NCBI GenBank assembly: GCA_015179045.1
Contig: WHUZ01000124.1
Coordinates: 62,001 to 126,000 of the forward strand
DNA length: 64,000 bases
DNA from: Kalaharituber pfeilii
Taxonomy: Eukaryota > Ascomycota > Pezizomycetes > Pezizales > Pezizaceae
Direction: 5' to 3'
Of the stretch, positions 46,070 to 57,091 are shown in pieces; within the stretch, counting starts at the first letter, position 1, and every line of letters starts with the position of its first letter. Both the position numbers and the translations under genes were made by a program. The notes beneath the pieces are model-generated. The model was not told the DNA's origin. It saw only the letters and a program-made list of their open reading frames with translations, and ran no database searches.

Positions 46070-46414
46070 TAGCAATACTCAGTAGCGAGGGAGATTATAG
46101 GGGCCCTCTGGGGGACAAGGCGAGATGTAGTAGAGGGGCTAGTGAACCTGGAATCCGTAGAGGCATTTGTCGAATGGGAGGCAGAGAGAGTAGAGGCGAG
46201 GACACTGAGGGTCAGAGGCGAACCGATGAAGAACACGCAACCGGACACAAAGTATATGCGGGGGTCACTGGAACACCGCACACCCCTCCCCCTCCACATC
46301 AACCCCCTATATCCTCGAGACCTGACCGCGGAGGACTGGGAAGCCATCATTGCAAAAGAGGAGGACGAGGGATGGGCAGGGATATACACTGATGGAAGCA
46401 GGATAGAAAACCGG

Positions 46415-46663
46415 TGTAAGATAGACAGATAGTATCAACTACTGCCTTGCGATGGACCGGAGCGGTGAGAACTGGCGGAACGAACGTACGACCAAATGCG
46501 AGTGCGAGTGCGAAAAGAAGAGAAGAGAAGAAGGTTGTTGATTGTGTGTGCTTGAGTACAGGAAATCTATATATACGATATTGCCTCACGTGCTGCCCTT
46601 ATCTCCACGTGCTACCTTATCCATGCCAAGCTTGCATTAACCCATTCCGTCGTCGTCACCACA
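46415..46663 (+). mobile_element. Solo-LTR-like insertion, 249 bp
   Basis: Starts TGTAAGATAGACAG and ends GTCGTCACCACA, flanked by CCGG (46411-46414, 46664-46667). A TATA-like ATATATACGAT lies at about 46569. Excision restores the RNase H frame of the host LINE exactly (DGSRIEN joined to GAGV). No internal retrotransposon sequence is present. Confidence 0.82.
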
Positions 46664-46810
46664 CCGGACGGGTGCTGGGGTCCACCAGGAAGGAGGAAAA
46701 AGCACCTCAATATACCTAGGGATACGATGCACAGTGAACGACGCGGAGATGATCGCCGTGGGGGAAGCCATGAGGAAGGACGGGGAGATAATGATTCTAG
46801 GTCTACATAG

Positions 46811-47280
46811 ACAAAGGGTAGGGTTAGGCAGCGAAAGTTGGGCTTTTTTACGGCCCGACAACTTCGCATCCCCGCCGCAACACGCAATTTTGATCCGATT
46901 ATCTTCAAACCGGCCTCAAATGAAAGCCCTAGATCTCCTCTATATTCCTATGTAAAAAAATAGTACATTTATTACCCTCGTTCTTGCTGTATTTACAGTT
47001 AAAGATAGCGAGTTTTGAGTAAATTTTCGCACTAGTAGGCTATCCTTGTCATATCCCTGCCCTGCTCCAGCTTGGCAGCAACGGCCATAGAAAATAGACT
47101 CAGTAGTTTTCAGAATGGTCTATGCCCAAAAGACATGACTTTTCGTCAACAACCTATCCCAATTCAGATGACTTTTCGTCGACAGCCCATACAAATTTTT
47201 ACCCTAACGTTACACACCACTGTACTTCTCATCACAAACCTCTGGCAACTACAACTACCCTAACTACCTTGTTAAGTAAT
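46811..47280. other. Spacer with one dispersed motif
   Basis: No gene. A segment around 47101-47205 (GTTTTCAGAATGGTCTATGC, then CTTTTCGTCGACAGCC) recurs at about 50352-50425. Confidence 0.5.
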
Positions 47281-48004
47281 AATTCCAATTAGCAATACAC
47301 ATTTTCGAAGCATTTAACATGCCGAAAATGACCCATTTTCTCATATGTGAAGCGGTCATTTCCAACGAATTCAACATGCCAAAAAGAACCTATTTTCCAC
47401 ATCTGCAAAGAGCCTATGTGCAGCGTAGTTAACATGTGGAAAACGACCCATTTTCTACATGCGCGACGAGACTATTTAACATGCGTAAAATGGTCTATTT
47501 TCCACATGCGCCATGAGAGCTTTTGCGATGTATTTGCTGTTACAGATTCGCGGCAACCATAGGGCGGGATGCGTGCACAGTATACGCATACTATGCGACG
47601 GAGGCGATATGCGACAGCCGGGCGCCGGCGTCACAGTTATGAAATGTGCTATATGAGGTACGCAGAGGACTAGCGAGTATCGCTGGTCAAGTGTCTTTTT
47701 GGCCTGGCGGATGGTAACTCTCTGCGTTTACTACCATCCGTTACATTTGCCATGTGCAAAATGGTTTATTTTATACATGTGCGAGGAGCCCATTTAAGGT
47801 GTGCAAAATAACCTATTTTCTATAGATGCGATGAGGACATTTTCGACGTATTTACTATGCGCAAAACGGTCTATTTTCCACATGCGCGCGACTGCAGCGA
47901 CCACCTATTTTAATAGCCTGCACGGTAGTTAACTGCTGTAGCGACCGGTGCAAGTACTATTTTGCCTGGCCTTGGCAACCTGGGGCTTGCTCCTTACTTG
48001 ACAG

Positions 48005-48210
48005 ATGTGCGGTGAGCCGTAGCTGAAAAGGCTGCTGCAATCGCTGCTGAAATAGCAGCCAAAATGGCAGTCGAAATGGCAGTCGAAATGGCAGCCGAAA
48101 TGCGTGCTGAAAAGGCTGCTGAAGTGGCAGCCGAAATGGCTACCGACGAAATGAATGCTGAAAAGGCTGCTGAAATGGCTGCCGAAATGGGTACTGAAAT
48201 GCGCCATGCG
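48005..48210. repeat. GCTGAAATGGCAGCC-type short tandem repeat
   Basis: Runs of GAAATGGCAGCCGAAATG and GCTGAAAAGGCTGCTGAAAT in units of 9-24 bases; open in several frames on both strands. Similar GCTGCCAAAATGAC repeats lie at 41870-42240. Confidence 0.75.
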
Positions 48211-48992
48211 CAAAATGGTCTATTTTCTACATGGCCTGCACGGCGGTTGATGGCTTGCACAGTGGTTGACTACTGCGGCCACTGGTACATGTGCTATTGT
48301 GCTTTGCGCATCGGGATACCCGGCGATTGACAGATAACGTCCTGTTCTTCACTTCCAACATTTTATGGTTCATAATAGTGATGATATTGCAATGTGATTT
48401 CTACAATTTGCAACATGAGGCAATTAACCTGTCGCGTTGGATGATATACCCAATGACAGTTCACGTTATGCTATCAGATCCTTTAAAATGCTACATGATG
48501 CATGATTTATTCTCCGAACTAATTACATTTCGTCCACCATCCTGCCAAGTAGATAAGTCATTCCAGAGATGCTGCGAATGGGTATCACCCGCTGGTTCGC
48601 TGGCGTCGGCACGCAGACTTAACACATGCCGCAGGAGCTTGACTGTCTGCGAAAGGGCCTACTCCGCATACGCATGAGGAGCCAATTTTCAACCATTTAA
48701 CATGTGTAAAATGGTCTGCTTTACTATTTTACACATGCACGGTGGGGTTATTTTCAATTGACTCATTTAATGCGCGAGCAGCCAATTTTTGTCATATTTG
48801 AGATGCGCAAAATGACCTACTTTCTACACGCGCGATGAGGGCATTTTCGACGTATTTAACGTGCGGAAATGGCCTATTTTCTACATGCGTGACGAGGGTA
48901 TTGAACAGGCGGAAAATGACCTATTTTTAACATGCCGGACGAGCCTATTTGTAATGTATTTAACATGCGCAAACTGTGCTAGTTCACGGATG

Positions 48993-49306
48993 TAGTGAGC
49001 GGCACGAGCTAGCTCGAGCCGAGCTGGAGGGTGAGCTCGAGCCTGGATTGATTATATACATAATATTGACAAACTAAACTAAACTAAGCTAAATTTTCAT
49101 CTTTCTCACTACTATCAGGTAAATTGTGCATTTCGAAGTTGTTGGTAGGTCAGAATGAGCTCCAAGTCTCTAATTATTACTATATTAGGTATTTACAGTT
49201 TATGAAACCTTGCACTGGCTAAGCATTTTAGCGAGCTGTCAAGAAAAACACTACCATGATCTTGGCTCGTTTGAGCTCGAGCTGGCTCGGCTCGTGCCGC
49301 TCACTA
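48993..49306. mobile_element. hAT-type MITE, 314 bp
   Basis: The terminal inverted repeats TAGTGAGCGGCACGAGC and complement are perfect for 17 bases and rich in GAGCTCGAGC further in. An exact 8-bp duplication CACGGATG flanks it (48985-48992, 49307-49314). The core is AT-rich and non-coding. A second, left-truncated copy lies at 50851-51085. Confidence 0.92.
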
Positions 49307-49426
49307 CACGGATGCGGGAGGAGGGCGTTTTTGACGTATTTGACCTACGCGATGCGTGAGCAGTCTATTTTCGACGTATTTAACATGCCCAAAATGGCCT
49401 GTTTTCTGCCTGGGCAATTTTCCGGC

Positions 49427-49925
49427 TGTGTTTAGCAGGTCCGGGTCAGGTCAAGGTACAAGATCTGGGTACGGGGTGGGCAGCGGGGGCCGAGGCAATT
49501 TCACAGTGGAGGCAGAGGCAGAGGCAGAGGCAGAGGCAGAGGCGGTCGGAACTATATGATATCAAGAGGTAGATGTATTAAAAGCTACATACACAACTTG
49601 GGTAGGATACAAGTTGTTGCGTGGAGAAGCAAGAGGGAGGAGGGAGGAGGGCCTCTTCATAGAAAACCCTCGGTGGGAAATCCAAGCAAACAAGCAAACA
49701 AGGAAACAAACAAACGAAGTACGTGGAAAACCGAGGAAACGACTGGAAGTACATACAGGATGTACATGGATGGCCTAAGGAAATGACTGGAAGCGGGTAG
49801 AAGCGTCAGGAATATCTGGGAATAAGCTCGGCGATACCTGTCGCTGGTGGATTCCGGGGTCTTCCAGCAGGTTCTACGGCTTTCCGACAGGTTCTTCGGG
49901 TTCGGGTCCGGGTTGGATTGTCACA
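49427..49925 (-). mobile_element. Solo LTR, 499 bp
   Basis: On the minus strand it begins TGTGACAATCCAACCCGG and ends CTGCTAAACACA. It aligns along its length with the LTR at 58281-58861, including the GAACCTGTCGGAAAGCCGTA repeats, the CTATGAAGAGGCCC(TCC)n TATA region and the CAACTTGT...CCCAAGTTGT segment. Flanks are CCGGC and CCGAC, a 5-bp duplication with one change. A (GGCAGA)n microsatellite lies within it at about 49510-49540. Confidence 0.88.
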
Positions 49926-50237
49926 CCGACGTATTTAACATGCGCAAAATGGCCCATTTGCTGCGTGCGGTAGGAGCCAATTTTTGACGTATTTACCATG
50001 CGCAACATTGGCTATTTTGCCCCAGCAGGAGAAGGGTGTATTTGACCTGCGCCAAGTGACCTGTTTTCCAACTGCGCAAGGAGCCAACTCTGGACGTATT
50101 TAACATGCTCCACAAATACGCGAAGAGTACATTTGCGACGTGTTTAACCTGCACATAGCGTTCCATGCGCACGACGAGAGCATTTTCGACGCATTTACGA
50201 TGCCTATTCCACGCATGCGCGAGCAGCTAATTTTCAA

Positions 50238-50304
50238 TTTTTTTTCTTTCTTTTTCTTTTTCTTTTACATTACTACGCTCGCAGCCGTTTGCCATGGAAG
50301 GGCC
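50238..50304 (-). mobile_element. LINE-tail-like micro-insertion, family C (67 bp)
   Basis: A T/C-rich run followed by ACATTACTACGCTCGCAGCC and GTTTGCCATGGAAGGG, related to the family A tail but different in the stem. AATTTTCAA is present on both sides (50229-50237, 50305-50313). Confidence 0.7.
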
Positions 50305-50351
50305 AATTTTCAAGGTATTCAACATGCGCGAGGACCCAATTTTCGATTATG

Positions 50352-50735
50352 CTCTGTAGTTTTCAGAATGGTCTATGCCAAAAAGAGATGAATTTTCGTC
50401 GACAGCCTATACAAATTCTTACTCCAGCATCAACAGCTCGTTCCTAAACATTCCTGACAATTCTACCTGGTTCTAGTCATTTCCTTAGTCTTCTATATGT
50501 TTCTCTTATTTGTTTATTTCCTCGAAGGAATTGGAGTTTGGCCATGGGGGCTCTCTATAAAAGAGGCCCTCCCTCCTCGCTCTCTAGACTCCCTATGCAA
50601 CAACTTGTATTCCCATCCAAGTTGTAGTTTAGTAATCAATACGCTTGCACTTCTCATATTCTATAGTTCTGCCTTTGCCTACTATGAACCTATGCACCCT
50701 ATACCGCATTTGGAACCCCGGTGACACAGCAGGCC
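50352..50735 (+). mobile_element. Divergent LTR-like copy
   Basis: Contains the same landmarks in the same order as the LTR at 58281-58861: a CCTGGTTCTAGTCATTTCCT-like part, CTCTATAAAAGAGGCCCTCC (TATA region) and CAACTTGTATTCCCATCCAAG, then TCATATTCTATAGTTC and an ACACA end. The borders are uncertain. Confidence 0.6.
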
Positions 50736-50737
50736 CT

Positions 50738-51619
50738 ACACCTAACAATACCATTCTATCAAGCTCCAAGCTCACCTCGAGCCCGACACAAAAGGCCCAG
50801 ACACCCAGAACTCCCTCCCGCCCTAAGACTAAGCTCCCCACCTCACCAATGTTTGAGCCGAGCTGGAGGGTGAGCTCGAGCTGGCCTGGCATGAGCTCGA
50901 GCCTGGATTGATTATATGCATAATATTGACAAGCTAAACTAAACTAAGCTAAATTTCCAAACTACTATCAGCTAAATTGTGCATTTCGAAGTTGTTGGTA
51001 GGTCAGAATGAGCTCCAAGTCTCTAATTATTACTATATTAGGTATTTACAGGATCGAGCCAGAGCTCGGCTCGTGCCGCTCACTACTCACGACCTACCCA
51101 CTGATGCCAGCACTATGACAAAAACCGGCATCATTGTATATGGAATAGCTCTGAGAAAGGAGTTAGGGTTCTATTACTCTCTCATCTTAGTATTACAAGA
51201 AGATACCAGTCCTAGCCACCTTGTCTACTTCTTCATCATCCCTTATACTATATAGTAGTATGATCTTTCTCACCATAGCCTCTAGGATGCCTTGGTGAAC
51301 AGGAGGTATGAGAGGGGGGACAGAGATGTAGCCGTGATGTAGGTGAAAAGTCATAGAGGCATACCAGGGAGTGAGGAGGCAGACAGACGGCGAGGATAGG
51401 CACGGCCCTAGAAAGAGAAGAGGAAATAGTCACGGAGGCGAGAGTAAGACAAGACGTGAGGCAAGAGAGGGCCGCACAGTGAAACTGGCTGGAGCCGTTT
51501 CATTAATCTTACCTTTATCTATTCTTTCTCATTTTATTTATTTATCTTCATTTATGTACTTAAGACATCGCCATAGCCCGTAGGGCGGCCAGCGATTAAT
51601 GATATAAAAAAAAAAAAAG
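50738..51619 (+). mobile_element. LINE family A remnant: ORF1-like segment, ORF2 end and tail
   Basis: Codons KTKLPTSP (about 50830) and, after the MITE copy, MTKTGIIVYGIALRKEL (about 51115-51165) match the RRM segment of the ORF1-only elements. From about 51260 the codons belong to RNase H and the downstream ORF2 (RGDRDVAVM, VKSHRGIPGSEEAD), with a stop where the conserved Trp should be. The end is CGCCATAGCCCGTAGGGCGG and poly(A) at 51605-51618, followed by a second, worn tail-like stretch. It is either a deleted LINE or two fragments. Confidence 0.65.
50851..51085. mobile_element. hAT-type MITE, left-truncated copy
   Basis: Nearly identical to 48993-49306 in the segment GGATTGATTATAT(G/A)CATAATATTGAC and in the right end GCTCGTGCCGCTCACTA. 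The outermost left end is missing. It sits inside the ORF1-like LINE remnant. Confidence 0.8.
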
Positions 51620-52272
51620 GACGGCATATGAGCAACAATATGAAAAAAAAATAGTATGTTCTTTGACCTATATCATGGCCACATCCAACTTATGGGACAG
51701 CTAAATCTAAGTTGGCTAAAATTTGTTCAGAATTCAGGCGAAGAGGCCAAGGCGTGCATTGGTAATTTTCTATGTAAATTTAGTGCTTCCTATCTCTTGG
51801 AAGCATGAAACAGTGACATATTAGCCGCCGTATGTGCTAGAATGCAAGAATTCAAACTGCTTCTGGCCTGAGCAGTAATGGTATTGAGTTTAACTTCACT
51901 CAGTCTGCGCTTAGACTCTGGTAATAAGATTCCCTACCCCATTCAGTTCTTCGCCTTGGTAACTGGTCTGGCCAATATGTCAGTGTTTTATGTCTCCAAG
52001 AGATTGAACTGTCTGCCTTGACCATCCATCCTGTTGAACAGTCTGTCCTATTCAGCTATCCAATATAATGGTATCTATACTCTCAGACATTAAAATGGCT
52101 AGATCTTATAAGCCAGAGGTAGAAAGTCACCTAACCAATTGAATTTCAATCAGTAAACTTGCTGATATTGGCAGAGGAAAATTGTATTTAATATCTTTAA
52201 CCAGGAGATCTTTGTGTAAAGTTTAGTATCCCTATAAGCGATCTTTCCTACTTATTCTCTGAATAACTTACT
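51620..52272. other. Spacer upstream of the interrupted gene
   Basis: No coding frame is supported. Probably the promoter side of the gene starting at 52273. Confidence 0.45.
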
Positions 52273-52497
52273 ATGGCCTCCTCCTCTTCCGCTAACAAGC
52301 GGCTACGATATACATTCACTACCGACTCCGAGTCTGACAGCCGTATGAGGTTCGGAAGACCTAAAAATACAGCACAGGTGAGGAAAAAAGGTCAGCGAAG
52401 TGCAGTCGTGATTTAAAGTATCGTCATAAAAAGAGACAAATTCAAGAGCTACAAGTATGTTAAACTTCCTTTTGTTATACACATATAAGAAATTAAT

Positions 52498-53964
52498 TTT
52501 TTTTTTTTTTTTTTTTTATATCATTACTCGCTTGCCGCCTGTCAGGCTATGGCGAGGTATTGGGATAAGTACATGGATGAGATATAGAGGTGTAGGGAAA
52601 AGGAAAAGGAAATAAGAAATATGACTAAGATAAAAGCTACCGCTGCATCCTCCCTCCGTCCTCCCCCAACATCTCCATCAGACTCTGGAGTTGATCTCCC
52701 TCTCCTTCTCTTGGTTTTGGGGGCTGCCGGATAGCTGCCATACCCCCAGGCCATCTCTTCTTCCATACCCTGCACTCCTCCAGCAGGTGTGTGGTCGTCT
52801 CCTCCGCCTCCCCACACCACCTACAGTCCGGGTCTGGTGCCTCATGTATGTGATGCCTCCATGCCCGCAGGCCTTTCGCCCCTAAAAGTCCCGCTAACCT
52901 TGTCGTTTTGGTTCCTAGTCTCTCCAGTGGTCGATATGTCAAGCCCAATCTGTTCCTTTCTCGTGCTCTCTCCCTCCTTGCTTCCTGTCTCATTCCTGCT
53001 TCTGTCACGATCTCTGGTGCTCGCTGCAGGGCGGTTCCCACTCTCGCCGCCATGTCTGCCGCCTCGTTGCCCGGTATACCCTTGTGGCTTTTCACCCACA
53101 TCACTGCCATGTCTCGGTCCCCTCTGTCCAGTCTTCTCTGCCACGCGTCTCTAAGGCGCTTCGATGCTCCATCGGGCGTAGGTAGGCCCCCTGCTATAGC
53201 AGCCATCCTGGAGATCGCGAATTTGGAGTCCGTAAGTATAAGCAGTTCGCCTTCTACTCTGTCTGCAGCTTCGCTAATTGCGTATAGTTCCGCGTCGTTG
53301 ACCGTCGACTGTGACCCGAGGAATATTGAGACCGTCCCGCCCCCTGTCGCTACTCCCGCCCCCGCTTTCTCTTCAATCAGGCTGCCGTCAGTATATGTCG
53401 GGGACCAGCCTTCATCCACGATGTCATCTATATGTCTCATCCACTCTGCCGTCTCCGCGTCTCTGGGCAGGGTCGGTAGAATTGCTACCGGCATCCCCGG
53501 ATTATGATCCAGCGATCCTCTCAAGTACACTTGCTCCGGGTCCCCCTGCCGTAACCCTTCTCCTTCGAACCTGAGCGACCTGGCCTCTACTCGTGTCACC
53601 TCGGCTCTCACGAATGAATTTACCGACTCCAGGTTCGCCAGCCCTTCTACCACGTCCCTCCTCGTGCCATGTGGTGCTCGTGTGATTCTACGTGCGATAT
53701 TGTACTGCCATCTCTCCAGGTCTCTAAGCTTCCGTTCTCTCGGGGACCCGTGGGCGTATTCGCTCCAGGCCCATGCCCCCCAGGCGGCAATGTTCCTGGC
53801 GATGCTGGTGTATAGCTGTCTTTGTTTCGCGGGGTGTAGTTTCGTGAGTCTTGAGGCTGTCGCCCACGCTGCCTTTCCCAGTCTAAGTCTTCTCTGGTGG
53901 TGTTCGTCGTATTTCAGCTCCCAGTCAACATGAAGTCCGACTAGCCTGTATGTTGGACCCTTAT
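52498..53964 (-). mobile_element. LINE family A, 5'-truncated, best-preserved copy (1,467 bp)
   Basis: Flanked by the 12-bp duplication TAAGAAATTAAT (52486-52497, 53965-53976). Minus-strand codons start with the post-RT region (RLRLGKAAWATASRLTKL, LYTSIARNIAAWGAWAW) and run on into the open frame 53653-52637. The 3' end has CGCCATAGCCTGACAGGCGG, ATGATATA and poly(A). It inserted into an intron of the unrecognised gene. Confidence 0.93.
52637..53653 (-). CDS. LINE ORF2 C-terminal part: RNase H and zinc finger
   Basis: A 338-codon open frame that is only the back end of a LINE ORF2; the ATG is internal. RNase H residues are complete: Asp89 (YTDGS), Glu122 (NDAELYAI), Asp142 (LTDSKFAI) and Asp200 (GNEAAD). 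A Cys-His box follows, Cys277-X2-Cys280-X8-His289-X4-Cys294 (CRWCGEAEETTTHLLEEC). In Tad/I-clade LINEs these domains follow the reverse transcriptase and help RNA removal and binding during target-primed reverse transcription. With no RT and no promoter this copy is not autonomous. The intact frame suggests recent insertion. Confidence 0.9.
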   Translation of the reverse strand: MVEGLANLESVNSFVRAEVTRVEARSLRFEGEGLRQGDPEQVYLRGSLDHNPGMPVAILPTLPRDAETAEWMRHIDDIVDEGWSPTYTDGSLIEEKAGAGVATGGGTVSIFLGSQSTVNDAELYAISEAADRVEGELLILTDSKFAISRMAAIAGGLPTPDGASKRLRDAWQRRLDRGDRDMAVMWVKSHKGIPGNEAADMAARVGTALQRAPEIVTEAGMRQEARRERARERNRLGLTYRPLERLGTKTTRLAGLLGAKGLRAWRHHIHEAPDPDCRWCGEAEETTTHLLEECRVWKKRWPGGMAAIRQPPKPREGEGDQLQSLMEMLGEDGGRMQR

Positions 53965-55318
53965 TAAGAAATTAATATCTAGTAGCTCTAAGAGGAAGAC
54001 AGCAACTCACAAAGTGGCGCTGATAATGATATACAAGTACCTGATATTGATCCTAATCCAACAAACCCAACGAACTCGCAACTACAATTAAGTCCATACG
54101 TTGGGCCTCTTGCTAGTACCTTTGATGATTCTGATCTATTCAATGACAATAATGAACTCTCAGATGGTATATTTAATATTACTAATAAATATCACTATGT
54201 TGAATCATGCTAAAACACATTAGTCACAGATTTGAATTTTCCGCCTCTTGCCAGCCAGGATTCTCTTGCGAGCCAGGATTCTGATACAGATCTGCTACTC
54301 CATTTAGATGATGGCTCTGAGTTCAACTATGCGTTAAACTCACAGACCATAAGCCAGCCTATCAATTCCTTAGCGCATTCACTTGTGCAACCATCCCAGC
54401 CGCCAACATCCAATGCTTCACCACTATCATCTGCCCAATCCTCACGGCCGGCAGCCTCAATGCCTGCTACAAACTCTCAGCAGGCACTGGTGGACTTCTT
54501 AATTGAGCAACTTTTTGGAACAGAAACTTGCTGCTCTGTTGCGCACGAGGAGGATATGGATAGCAAAAGTATTTCAGAGTTAACTGCCACTATTTCCGAG
54601 TCATTGAATGGTCTTGACTTATTGGAAGACGTTCACTTATTGAGTAGTGAAAATGTACCTGATGTGGACGCAGAGACTATGCGGCATTTGTTTGAGGATG
54701 TTAAAGCAGAATCTCCTAGTAGTTCTAGTGCTTTTGATAACCCAATTGTTATCTCGGACTCGGACACGGACTTACCGTCAGACTCAACCTTAAGCTCACA
54801 AGTATTAGTACGCGGGCGGCACAGACCACAACCGCATAATGAGTCGCAAGGGAATGTGCCCAGCTATTCCGCATTTGCAAGTAGTAATACCACATCTGCG
54901 CTGGTTGGACAATCACTTGTCACAGTGGATATTGACAGCTTTTTGGCACTGCCATATACGCTTGGATTTGCAAAATCAGGACTTAATGTGAGTACTACTT
55001 TATAAGGAAATTTTTATTCATTTGCTTATAATATTTAGCTTTGCTTCCATCCATCTCGTGCCACCAATTTAAGTAGCAATATTCACTTGTGGTGTAAAAT
55101 TGCTCCATCGGAGGAACATAACAGACCACGATCCAAGCTGGTGCCTTATAATAAAGTTCCAAATACTTATTTAGGTCGGGTTTCAAGCTTTCCCGAATGT
55201 GAGCTTTACGTTGTATTTCCACATCTGTATTATGACGAGAGGCCCACCAACTACTTGACCGATGATCAATTGCAACGCTTCATGGCAGTCATGCTCAAGG
55301 CACTCACCGACACAGGTT

Positions 55319-56114
55319 TGTTACGGCTAAGGTGGAAACTTACCTGCCAAGGGGCAAGGGTTCCACTACTACTAGCTGTCACGGCTAAGGTGAAGACTTA
55401 CCTGCCAAGGGGATAACGCTTACCATGAAATCGAACATAAGACCAATGCTGACTGACCGGACTGATCACCCGTTAGGCTTGGCTGTTGATTCTCGCATTT
55501 TTTTAGATAGGGTAGTACTACGGAAGTGTGTGTCATTCGAAACCCTGGCAGCTTGATGCATGCACTCTACTTACGAAAGCTTTATTAATATACGCACATG
55601 CATTAGTACATTCGTTATCTTTGTCCCGTACTATTTTTGCATGTTTCGGTTACGTGTGCCTATTACCACAGGTATTGGCATTGATAAGAAATCGCCGCGT
55701 TGCCAGTCATTTATTCATTTGTTGACTAGTTATGTATAACTGCGCTGAAGTCTATATAAGCGCCGGCTGGCGATAGCATAGTTAAAAGAAATCAAGACAG
55801 GAGTAGTGTTCTAAATTCTCTATTACTCTGAACCTATCGTTTCCTCATTACGCCCGTGAATCGCTCCGCTCCGCTGCGCCCTCCACGCCAAACAGCTGCC
55901 CATTCGGCCCGCCGTGTATACACCTCCGTAGCCATTCCGACCCGCCGTATACACACTTCCGTGGCGACTCCGGCACCGCCGTATACAAACCTCCGTGGCG
56001 ACTCCGGCACCGCCGTATACAAACCCCCGTAGCGACTCCGACCCGCCGTATACACTCCGTAACATCCGATGCCTTCCAGCGCCCACCGGAGCCTAGCCTC
56101 TCACGCCCGTAACA
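55319..56114 (+). mobile_element. Solo LTR, 796 bp
   Basis: Starts TGTTACGGCTAAGG, ends CACGCCCGTAACA, with an exact 5-bp duplication AGGTT (55314-55318, 56115-56119). A TATA box TCTATATAAGCGCC lies at about 55752. Internal repeats: two copies of GGCTAAGGTG(G/A)A(A/G)ACTTACC near the start and about five units around CCGCCGTATACAAACCTCCG at 55905-56055. It lies in the coding exon of the unrecognised gene, and the codons on either side read through. Confidence 0.92.
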
Positions 56115-57091
56115 AGGTTTCTACAACTCTGGATATCTCCAGCACCTGCCTGGGTCTGCGGCGCATGCTAAACTTGCCGCCTTTGCCAAGGCAAGAGAAA
56201 CTGGAGTCAGTTTAACGCAACCAGTTGCCAGACAACAGGCGTTACATTATTATATTCCTCCTGGCGGATTATCAGGGGTATGGGATTATGTTGTTCAAAA
56301 TCTCCGTGCTCCTGAGTTTCTTGATTTGGCCGATCCAGTACTGCTCATAAACGCAAAAAATATGAAGACTATGTTTCGAGAGGATATGCCGCAGAAGCTC
56401 ATACAAAGTTTTCACGCTCGATGGGAATCTAGTTTTGACTCCACTGCGTTTCATCCTGGCAGCACATGGATTGACATTGGCAAAGAGACAGTTTTCCCGA
56501 ACCGTTCCAGCGAAGGCACTGCTTCAACTCCCCATGTCTACTTGTGGCGACAAAAATGTCTGGAGCACATTCCATCAAAGTTCACAATGGATGTTCCCCG
56601 AGACGGCATGAAAGTCAGTCCATATCCTTGGGCGCTTTTGAATGATGTTGGAAGTATGACATTGGAGCCGGGCAAGCGACATCCATTACGTTTCGCAGGA
56701 CTTAGTTTTACTCCTCCACCAAAGAAATCCTTGACGCAGCAAAGACCTATCCATTTGCCCATCAAAGTCTTGAGGGCCTCGCTGTAGATCCCAGCCTGCA
56801 TAAAGAATGGCAAAGGGAAGCTAAGCATTTCGGATGCAAATGGAGTGCACAAAAAGCTCGTCAGACATACGGATCTGGTAAGTTACGAGTGGCAGAAGAG
56901 CTAACGTCTGCCCTGTCAAAATCCTTTGGTGTTAGGGAGGAGCATCGCATGACCATAGACCTACTGCTTCAAATAAGTAAGCGTATGGAGGTCCGTGGTT
57001 TAATCAACCAGCCTTTCGCCTGTCCCACATTCCAGACATCGCCGCACCGACACCCACCATTTCTTGCCATACCAACCCATGTTGCCATTGA

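Larger units (their letters stand above)
45040..46810 (+). pseudogene. LINE family A ORF2 fragment (RT to RNase H) with three later insertions
   Basis: The reverse-transcriptase part shows a degraded GTPQGSPLSP region (about 45115-45145), LFLIGVAPVAEKTERTG and SYVDDFHSVIS (catalytic YVDD, about 45205-45240), then LVGLYIDWELKFNDH ending at 45425. Reading resumes after the solo LTR at 45801 (FDSRLQLGKAAWRVASRM, LYTSIARNIATWGSWAW), is cut by a 65-bp family B tail at 46005, continues with LVNLESVEAFVEWE and IYTDGSRIEN, is cut by a 249-bp LTR at 46415, and resumes with GAGVHQEGG and VNDAEMIAVGEA. It ends near 46800. Mutations exist within the RT as well. Confidence 0.88.
47290..50340. repeat. Irregular satellite, about 50-bp unit, with inserted elements
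   Basis: Repeated blocks of GACGTATTTAACATGCGCAA, AATGGCCTATTTTC and TACATGCGCGACGAG, scattered at 47290-47560, 47750-47900, 48700-48970, 49320-49410 and 49925-50345. The gaps are filled by other elements (hAT-type MITE, LTR, LINE tail). No coding role is apparent. Confidence 0.8.
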
